From Aphanomyces cochlioides (Eukaryota > Oomycota > Saprolegniomycetes > Saprolegniales > Verrucalvaceae), in the NCBI GenBank assembly GCA_019828595.1, contig JAHQRK010000022.1, forward strand, positions 930,001 to 994,000: DNA of 64,000 nucleotides, given 5' to 3'. Within the stretch, counting starts at the first letter, position 1, and every line of letters starts with the position of its first letter. The translations under genes and the position numbers were made by a program. Of the stretch, positions 56,595 through 64,000 are shown in pieces. Below the pieces are notes generated by a model. That model was not told the origin of the DNA. It saw nothing but the letters and a program-made list of their open reading frames with translations, and made no database searches.

Positions 56595-58486
56595 CTAATG
56601 TCCTTTTAAGTGCAAGATCGAGTTAGGGTGCAAGTTTTATGCTCGACTGCGGCGAGTTTGCCTTGATTTTGTCCGTGATATTGCCGATTATCTATGAAAA
56701 TGTCGTAAATTACGGTATTAATGTGACTATTTTTGGAGTCTCAATGGGTTTATAGGCGCTTTTTTATGGTTGTGAGCTCACTGGAAAGACTCGAAGTGAA
56801 GGGCGATAGTCACACATGCAAGAGGTTTCCTGAATCAGTGGCATAGACAAGAGCGAACGATGGAGGTTACGATTGTCGGCGATATCTCATCCGCCCCCGC
56901 CATGGAGAAAATGCTACTCACCAATCGCGGGGCGGACAGATTAATTTTCGGGACAGATTCGATCTTTTCTCGAGAATTGACGACTCGCAATCCATATTTT
57001 GTGTTGAAATCAACTTGGATTGAGCCCTCGAGCCACAAATCAAGGCAGACTCTCCAGTCGCGCGACGAAGATTTCATCGAGGCTTCGCCGAATTTAATGA
57101 ATTACAGAGACGATAAATATAGCGGAATAATGTATAGGAATAGAAAAAATGAAAATGTAGCAATAATGGAGATGGATGAATTGCAGAGACGATAAATCGA
57201 CTAAAAAAATAGCATAATTTGGGGTTTTCATAACAATCGTCTACACCTTTTTGCGTTTAAGTTAGATCATGTTTCGATTGATTTAATCTTCCTCAAAAGA
57301 ATTTAAGGTCAATGACATTTCAATAAACACAACTGCACTTCAATTAAATCTCACTTCCATCAACTGCATTTATAAAAAGTCAATGTCATATAAAGAAAGT
57401 CTACGCCATCGATGTAAAAGACAACATCTCTTCAAAAAAAGTCAACAACACTTTGTAGAACTTGCAACCTCCAACTCACACCTCGGGGTGGGAAACAAAT
57501 CCATCATTTCTCTTAAATATCGGACACATTTGGCGCTTATTAAAACGGCCCAGATAGAAAATATAACCAAAATGAACACTCAGAGGGAGAATAATATCTT
57601 TATCCTGGCTTTTAATGATCTAAAATTTTGAAAACATCTTTCTTTTAGTGGCTAAAAGTGATTGTTGTGAGATTAGTGGACTGTAACTTGAACTGCAGAG
57701 CCTTCTTTTTCCATGCATACAAAGCCTTGGCATTTGTTTCAGGGTTGAATAAATTGGGGGCTGAGATCAGTTTGATGCCTGGTGGTAGTGTTTGCTTGTG
57801 TGCATTCGTTTCTCAAGCGAGCAAGCTCGATCAGATACACCTCCTTTGAAAATATGTTCGCCAGATTATGTGGGCAGAGTAGAATGTCACTCATCAGTTT
57901 CCGTCGAGTGGCGAGAAAGTGTGAGTGCCATAGGAAACAGAGAATTCCATGTGGATTCAGCCAATAAATTCAAATTGACATCTCCAACTTGGTCCTGCGA
58001 TCTTGTTGAGCTGGATTACCTAGCGGCTCATAAATACGCGTGGCTCATTATCTGCGTTAAAAGCACAAATTTTGTGCTTTTAACTCTCCAGAGATTTCTC
58101 GCTCGTATTCCAACCATCTCTGCCATGGCCTTCTCAATTATTTCTCGATTGAAATCGTTTTGTTCTATTCTCCACTGTCTTTTGATGCACCGCAGATGAA
58201 CTTCTTCAGTTCAATGTAGTTCGTACGAGGATATCGTGAAAAAGAGAGGAACGAGTAAGCTAAACCAGGGTTGAAAAGCTTGAATTTTCCAGACTCTTTT
58301 TGAAACAGCAGATTTATTTAGATGTAGCCAATCAGACTTCATCTCGATAATTACATGGACCAATCACTGTAAAGAAATCATAAAATAATACTACATAACC
58401 AAAGACAAACAGCTAATAAAGTTAACTTGCAGGCACTACTTGCACACGGCGAGTATAGCTTTCTCTGCGACTCATCGAGCATTTCA
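56595..58486. other. Intergenic, no supported gene
   Basis: Several frames of 60-135 codons on the plus strand (56860-58200) lack family features and codon regularity. CCAAT boxes lie at 58325-58334 and about 58354. Confidence 0.45.
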
Positions 58487-58827
58487 TTATTCTGTCTTGA
58501 CGGGGTCTTCTGACCGCCAGAGCCAATCTATGTCTTGGATCGCTGCTTGGAGAATATTGTCCAGGTACTTAAATTTGGACAAAACGTCGTCTCGGTAATT
58601 ATTGTCTCGATCACAGTCTTGGGACGCAACAAACGTCAGAGCCTTGCGAATCTATCGAGAGGCGAGAGTCTCCGTGTCGGCGGTGGAATCTCCACGACGA
58701 GACGGACAATTTGAGTCAACTCAGTGCGAAAGACGGACGATGACAATTCACTATTGTTCTGCGCCGTATGTGCGACGGAAAGACACAAGAATACTGTACA
58801 ATTCAATTTGACTTTCCTGTCATTCAA
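58487..58827 (-). CDS. Small secreted protein, unrecognised family
   Basis: Two exons (58827-58699, 58651-58487) with a 47-bp intron give 97 aa. The N-terminus MNDRKVKLNCTVFLCLSVAH is signal-peptide-like, followed by ELTQIVRLIRKALTF and a hydrophilic helical end (DVLSKFKYLDNILQAAIQD, IDWLWRSEDPVKTE). A diverged relative is seen at 59998-60330 with the same splice position. No family is known to me. Small secreted proteins in oomycetes can be effectors, but nothing here proves it. Confidence 0.45.
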
Positions 58828-59121
58828 TTACATCAAGAGGATAAACTTATAGCGACCGATTTGGCATGCTATCGATGCTGCAATGAATTCTCCGTAGATC
58901 AATCGACGTCGTAAAGAACGCGAGTCGTTGTAACAATGAACTTATCCTCGTCATTTTCACATCTATAATACTAGTACAGTTCGGAAGCACGCCAGCTTGG
59001 GACTCTAGCTTCAAGAACCAAGTGCAAAATACAAATTCCAAGGTTACAGGGTCCAGATAGTGGGGGAAAAGTTGGCGAGGGATGTAGTAACGGAACAGCG
59101 GAAGAGTATGACGTCAATACC

Positions 59122-59250
59122 TAGCTCTTGTAGATGGCAGACTGGTCTTTGTGAGATGATTCCGTTCAAGTTGGAGTCTATCATTCGTGGCTGGGCGATG
59201 GAACTTGTCGACGGAATATGGAAGGAAAGCTGGACAACAAAACTTTAGTT
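59122..59250 (+). repeat. Diverged duplicate segment Y, copy 1
   Basis: Shares scattered blocks with 59720-59860: AGACTGGTCTTT, GTCTATCAT, TCGACGGAATATGGAAG and AACTTTAGTT-like ends. It contains only a short frame (59060-59248) and is probably a remnant of a duplicated unit. Confidence 0.45.
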
Positions 59251-59567
59251 TACAACCTTTCATGCTTCTCTGTTTATGCAAGGATCACTCGTCAAGCAAT
59301 GTCTCCGTAAAGTCGCATGAAGTTGCCTTGAAGGATAACATCGAAAGGACGAAACGATGGCCGCACGCTTGCGCTTCGTTGTTGCAACGACATCTCCGTC
59401 TATTAATTCACGTAGAACGCATTGAATGTAAGAAGGTTTTGCCCTCATAATATCTCTCGCAGCGAGGGCCTACTTAGGCCTTGAGCTACAGTTCAGTAAT
59501 GGAGAATACGCTCAAAGTATATGGAATTGACCATGCCCATAAGACTCAAAGGGGGCTAATGGAGCAA

Positions 59568-59619
59568 GGGGAGGGTGAGACGAGGGGGCGAAAGGGGGTG
59601 TAGGGGGGCTGGTGGGGGG
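59568..59619 (+). other. Strong G-quadruplex motif
   Basis: Six runs of three to six G within about 50 bp, separated by short loops, starting GGGGAGGGTGAGACGAGGGG. Similar G4-capable tracts are at 55673-55700, 60816-60850 (on the minus strand) and about 63285-63307. Confidence 0.6.
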
Positions 59620-59719
59620 CTGCCTTTCTAAGATGAAAGTTGACAACTCAGCTTACAGAGATGAGATCTAGCCGGGGGGGTATTATTCAACTTTAGCCTT
59701 CGAAATTGACGTGAATAAC

Positions 59720-59860
59720 TAGCTGAGGAAGATTGCTAGACTGGTCTTTATGAGCTTCTTGGGTTCTTCTAATGAGGATCTATCATCGACTGAGATCGTA
59801 GGTAGTTAGCCCTATCGATGGAATATCGAAGCAAATTTGAGCAAGGCAGAAGTTTAGTTC
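59720..59860 (+). repeat. Diverged duplicate segment Y, copy 2
   Basis: Partner of 59122-59250 in the same orientation, more altered, with no open frame. Confidence 0.4.
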
Positions 59861-59997
59861 ACGAGGTCCACGTAGTAGTAGTACAGTCAAAGGTACTTGA
59901 ATCCAGTTAATTCCTTCCCCGTCTTTGGGTGACATGGGAGCGAAAATGATCAAGCATAACTGCTTGGAGAGTTACATGGCGACTGCGCCTCAAAGTC

Positions 59998-60330
59998 TTA
60001 GTTGGAGGGCGGAGGTGATCTTAAAAGTTGCGCCGTCGTCGATTTTCTAGCGGATATTGACTTGATCTCCATGAATGCCTTGAATTTTTGAATTCGGAGT
60101 CTCGATGTGAGCTGTTTTGTTGTGGCGATCGGTTCTTGTGTTTTTAAAGGTGAAAGCAATCTAAAAACGTCGTGACGTTGGTCGCTCTGCTGTCTCCTGG
60201 ATGCAACAATCGCTACAGCCTTTCGATTCTATCTAGAGGCGAAAGTTCACCGTGGAACTGGCCATCGTCAGTTGGACTAGTTGAGTCAACAGCGACGGAG
60301 GACAACGCATTGTCGTACATTCTTCGATCG
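59998..60330 (-). pseudogene. Relative of the small secreted protein, decayed
   Basis: Aligns with the gene at 58487-58827. SLLTQLVQL precedes an intron-like gap ending CTAGATAG, then NRKAVAIVASRRQQSDQRHD matches RKALTFVAS of the intact gene. The frame then diverges and runs to TAA at 59998. No clear start or signal peptide remains. On the plus strand the same stretch has an open frame (60172-60402) that I regard as a shadow. Confidence 0.35.
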
Positions 60331-60910
60331 TTGGATTACATCAAAGCGGTCGAAATGACGTCGACAGGTCGAGGCCAGTGGTCGTCGCGACAGGTTCACT
60401 GATGTCTGTCTTCATCCCCGATGAGCAATCAATTGACCAATCAGAATACGTTATTTACAATTTTAGCCAATAGAAATCGACTATTTTCTGGACTTTCCAG
60501 TGGCAACTTGAGCGAAGCAAGCCAAGACTTGACTTTCCAGAGTTTGACCTCTCGATACTCAACGAGCGATGGGCTAACGTAGACAAGACAGCGTCCATCA
60601 TAATGGCGACAAGAACCTTTGGCTAGCCATGTTGATGCATCGACAGAAGCTGCACAATGATGACGTAGAGTAACGTGCCGCTGTCAGAGCGGAGTATGGC
60701 AATTTTGCAGGTTGAGATGGCTTGCTGGTCGATCCAAACTGAGCGTTTGGTGTATGAATAACTTGGATGTGACAACCAGGAGGCCCGGCTTTTATACAAA
60801 ATGTATTCGATAAAGCCCCTCACCCCTAAAATCCCCCTTAAAATCCCCCTCGTGGGGGGAACGGATATTTCACAGTCACACCTCGCTCAATCTACGACCT
60901 ACTAGAACTC

Positions 60911-61139
60911 GTGTTGAAACTTAGGGGGATGCCTTGGGTGCCTTCGCAGGGGCAGCCGATCAGTTCAAATCGACAACCCTTGAAAGCACTGGCATGGTCA
61001 AGTCTAGCCGGTTTTGCTGTGACGCCAGATTTGACTGTGCTACTCCATACAATACGAGGGACAATTGTTGAAAGAAGCTACAACTGGCCATCCGAATCTA
61101 CCCGTGGCCTAAGCAGTAGGCTGGAGGAAACGCTACCGT
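60911..61139 (+). other. Possible exon ending in a consensus GTAAGT donor
   Basis: An open frame (GMPWVPSQGQPISSNRQPLK ... RLEETLP) runs into CCGTAAGTACG at about 61137, which looks like a strong 5' splice site. No acceptor plus continuing frame was found. Unrecognised; may be a fragment. Confidence 0.2.
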
Positions 61140-61508
61140 AAGTACGAACGACTAGTGTTTGCTGAATCAAGTTGACAATGCCCCGAGATTTCGCTGAGAG
61201 GTACTCAGCCTAGGGGGACCTTTCAGCTGAATTTTATCAAGAGTTTATAGTCTGAGGGGGGATTTTTGAGGTCAATTCTGCGCTGTTTTCCCAACTAAGA
61301 GCGGCAATGGTCTCTTCTGGGGAACCTCCAGCGTCATGGAGCAAGCTTGTCGTGATGAATCGATTTTACGATTGGATCCTCTTCCATCCCCCGAGAGTCC
61401 TATAGCTACAAGTGGCCTCTCAGGGGTCATTTCCCGTCCTCATTCAGCCTAAAACCCCTGCAACAATGTCAGGAACAAGAGGATTTGGACATTTGAAAAG
61501 TGTGATCA

Positions 61509-62154
61509 ATGACTCCGACACATTTCATTAAGGCATTCGATCGTCTCATCGTTGAAAACGGTTGGACATCCAACGCAAACATAGAAATATCACCCTCCGA
61601 GCGAGAAAGCTCACCAACTGAACTCAAGGCTGCTTTACTTGATGTAATAGCAAAACATGTCCCCCCGAGCTCCCCCTGGAGCCCCTCCCCGTGCCCCCCC
61701 CCGACAGATCAAATGCTGCGAAGAGCCAAGAAGAAATGGTTTCAAGTGAAGAGGATATGATTTCCTCGTCGGAGAAAGTCTGTCGAAAGCAAAACTCGGA
61801 TCTTTGGAATCAAAGATCCGACGACCAACAAGCCTTACGACTTTTCGTCACGGTTGTATTGTGCTTTCTACTCACGGGAAGCTCATTAAAACATGCAAGA
61901 TCACTCGCTTTATCTCCGGCGATTGGTTGAATCAACCGGTGGCAAATCGCCGGACCTCCGAAATATAATACAAATATCAATTTTAGAAGGTTATTTTGAC
62001 CTCCTTGATCGGGATGGTACACGAAATCGTCGCTGCGCTGGCGAGGCCAGAGGCCTCTCCACTCGTTGTACGCTCAACGTGGGGAGCGCTGAATAACGTG
62101 GAATTCTCTTCGAGGTGGGGTCGCTCTGGAAAGTTGTTCAGAGTCATAGAGATG
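61509..62154 (+). pseudogene. Coding-like region spread over three frames
   Basis: It starts MTPTHFIKAFDRLIVENGW at 61509, with acidic, Ser/Pro-rich sequence after it. At a run of C (about 61695) coding appearance moves to another frame (SQEEMVSSEEDMISSSEK). Further on a third frame carries SILEGYFDLLDRDG, and the last piece is EIVAALARPEASPLVVRSTW, ending in TGA near 62159. No family is recognised; it is a worn gene or one with introns I could not place. Confidence 0.25.
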
Positions 62155-62419
62155 ACGTGAGATTTGCAGCTTTTCTCTCACAAACTTAGGTCAGTTTTCA
62201 GCCAATCAATTGATAGTAAAATTATTTTTAGCCAATCATATTGTCCGGGCGATTTCCAGTGAATGCGATTAAGGAGAGACTTTCGCTCTGTCGCTATTTC
62301 TTCCAAGCCTCTCCATTGTTAGCCCCACTATGAAGTCGCAAACGTGCTCCATGAGCTGCTATCGTATCTTTCATGCGTTCGGTGAACTGTGCAGGAGTTG
62401 AGTTAGATCGACAGTTGCA

Positions 62420-63350
62420 TCATGCCAAGGATGATTTCGCTGCTCCTAGCGCCAACGCATTGCCTTCGTCGTCGTGGCTGCCCATCCAAGATGCCAGTGG
62501 AATATCAAGACGGATGTGCCTGTCGTAGGGGCATGTTCGTAGTCTCCCCCTGATTTCCCCCCCTTCGACCATAGCATGATAGAAGACAGAGATCGGCAGA
62601 GTAAAAGATTCACGATGCGTGGTTCCCCCTAGCTCTAGCCACTGACGACAGTAGTAGAAGTAACCATAGCTCAACGACAAGCGGATGACAGAGGACGTGA
62701 CAGAGATGTTGAAACCCCCCGTCGGTTTCCACCTCGACAGATTCAGAGGGCAATTGGACAACTCTTTCACCGCAACGATGCTGGCATTGTTTACAAATCA
62801 ATGAGCAACGAACACTCACGATCATTGCGATGCTCTTTCGACAGTAACGACCAGCACAGTGCCACGGCTTGCACAGAGGCCAGGAGCAGAGAAAAGCGAT
62901 GCATCGAACGATGGAATCTCCAGAGTCGATGCTATGTGTTTCACTGATGTCGATTTGGAATCTAAAACAGCACGCAACTGCTCGCGTCATTCTGGAAAAG
63001 ATCGCGACTGTTCTCGGGCTCCTCGCCATCAACAGCACGTCTTCATGCTATCGTAGCGTCGTCACTAAGAGCGTGGCAACTGCTCTCTACAATTGATGTA
63101 AAGGGGAACGAACTCTACCGTAGTACTCGTCTTTTCTATGAATCCAAAGTGGACGACGTGTATCGGCGTATCTCTGTCTATCGCTCTGCGGGGGATAGAA
63201 TCGGATGAACAATTTCTCCTCTAGAAAAGTGACGTGTCTGTCACTGCAATCAACATACACTGCGACTTTCCCCCCTCGAGAATGGGCAACGGGGGGGGGA
63301 AGAAGGGGGATGTGCAATCCAAGGCTGCTCAAGTAGTCAAGATTGTCCAT
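62420..63350 (-). other. Coding-like frames, possibly one unrecognised gene
   Basis: A first frame (63350-63087) starts MDNLDYLSSLGLHIPLLPPP and has GGKVAVYVDCSDRHVTFLEE and LFIRFYPPQSDRQR. A second (62770-62420) has SYGYFYYCRQWLELGGTT and LRTCPYDRHIRLDIPLASW. The spacer reads open in a third frame. A gene with introns or a recently broken one would explain this. CCAAT boxes at 62199-62208 and 62229-62238 lie beyond its 3' end. No family is known to me. Confidence 0.25.
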
Positions 63351-63471
63351 ATATCATATTAGCTCGTGGCTCTACATCTGGCTGACAAGTGCTACATTCT
63401 CCTGATGCTAGCGTCTTCCCTTGGACGCTAGAGTGCACGAATGCATATTACGCCCCCAATGCCTCGTTGCC

Positions 63472-63990
63472 CTACGCGATAGTAAGCCTCGAAAGACTGG
63501 ATGAAAGCCATACATATTCGCTGACGTTGAGGCATTCAACAATGCAATTCATGTCATCCACTGTTAAGCAGACCTTGCCTTGGATCGGCAGTGGATCCAA
63601 AATCCCCCGTCGGCCTTGTCTTCGTGTGATTATGACAGCCAAGTCGGGATCGTCGCGGGTGAAATACGTGTGGGAGAAGGTACAGACGGTCGCCTTCCGC
63701 TTGGTCCATTTCTTAAAGCCAAAGTAGTTGAGCTGGCGCTGGAAACTCGAGTACTTTGTCCGTCGAAAGTATTTCGGCAGCACGAGCAGTTTAAACAGCT
63801 CCAGGTTGAGGACTTCAATGGCAGTGCCTTGGGCATTCCATCGAATGATCGAAGGGCATTCACAAGCGAGCATCCGCCTCATTTTAACCAAGAAGGGCGA
63901 TACTTCAGAGCTTTCTTCGCCGTCCTGGAGTTTGCAAGATCCTGCAAGAGTAATCGGACTATACGTTTGACATGGCGGGGACTCAAACAT
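63472..63990 (-). CDS. Mini-HSF: heat-shock-factor-type DNA-binding protein 3
   Basis: A single exon of 172 aa starting MFESPPCQTYSPI, 10 bp from the window edge, so an earlier start cannot be excluded. The HSF domain runs from about 32 to 120 (VSPFLVKMRRMLAC, IIRWNAQGTAIEV, L-P-K-Y-F-R-R then YSSFQRQLNYFGFKKWTK). The tail differs from genes 1 and 2: the WDDVDW/LDYIADC pattern is reduced to VDDMNCIVECLNV, followed by a Ser-rich end. No trimerisation region is present. Confidence 0.82.
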   Translation of the reverse strand: MFESPPCQTYSPITLAGSCKLQDGEESSEVSPFLVKMRRMLACECPSIIRWNAQGTAIEVLNLELFKLLVLPKYFRRTKYSSFQRQLNYFGFKKWTKRKATVCTFSHTYFTRDDPDLAVIITRRQGRRGILDPLPIQGKVCLTVDDMNCIVECLNVSEYVWLSSSLSRLTIA

Positions 63991-64000
63991 TTGCCACGTT

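Noticed and set aside
56860..57195. Plus-strand frame of 111 codons starting MEVTIVGDISSAP
   Set aside because: The sequence turns Asn/Arg-rich and AT-driven, with no similarity to a family; most likely chance.
57792..58199. Plus-strand frame of 135 codons
   Set aside because: No motifs, overlaps other frames of similar length, and the composition is not coding-like.
62610..63038. Minus-strand Cys-rich frame of 142 codons
   Set aside because: Overlaps a different coding-like minus-strand frame (62420-62770), and Cys placement shows no regular pattern.
1..64000. tRNA, rRNA, CRISPR arrays or prokaryotic operons
   Set aside because: No cloverleaf with A/B boxes, no rRNA core sequence and no regular repeat-spacer array were recognised; introns show the DNA is eukaryotic.

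Overview
The window is nuclear DNA of a flagellated eukaryote, most likely an oomycete of the Saprolegniales (Aphanomyces/Saprolegnia type). The reasons are compact genes with very short GT-AG introns (mostly 34-54 bp), intergenic gaps often below 1 kb, an IFT46 homologue (so a flagellum), a fused PH/EF-hand/pyrophosphatase, ankyrin-kinase and LRR-kinase genes, and short HSF-type DNA-binding proteins. The taxon is inferred; no rRNA or organellar marker is present. Exon coordinates were worked out by hand from splice sites, reading phase and family similarity.

Layout. 1-1.66 kb is unassigned, possibly old retroelement debris. 1.66-7.11 kb is a recently dead Ty1/copia element (minus strand, 247-bp LTRs differing at one seen base) bounded by an apparently identical 384-bp direct repeat. 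7.3-12.4 kb holds three paralogous amino-acid-permease genes. 13.3-16.2 kb has a Vti1-type SNARE and the pyrophosphatase fusion. 17.6-22.5 kb contains two divergent, broken Crypton-type tyrosine-recombinase elements head to head. 23.4-31.1 kb is gene-dense: a BLOC-1-like coiled coil, an RCC1-repeat protein whose stop codon lies 4 bp from it, a SpoU methyltransferase, a hypothetical gene and a PHS-type transporter. 32.5-37.5 kb has an ankyrin/FYVE-like protein, proteasome subunit Rpn7 and two small genes. 38.4-43.1 kb is a large ankyrin-kinase gene with an in-frame stop. 43.7-52.1 kb holds an ABHD6-like hydrolase, IFT46, an LRR receptor kinase and a secreted Mid1/NALF-like Cys-rich protein. 53.8-64 kb changes character: three small HSF-domain genes sit in gene-poor, duplicated, G-run-rich DNA with many decayed coding fragments.

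Themes. Most genes are unrelated housekeeping functions (membrane fusion, proteolysis, transport, signalling, flagellum) in no operon-like order. Two shared promoter words recur: a palindromic TTATCCGGATAA-type box close to several start codons, and NF-Y-like CCAAT boxes (AGCCAATCAG), often in multiples. The most unusual items are the Crypton pair, the structure around the copia element, the mini-HSF family in a decaying G-rich neighbourhood, and the PH-EF-PPase fusion.
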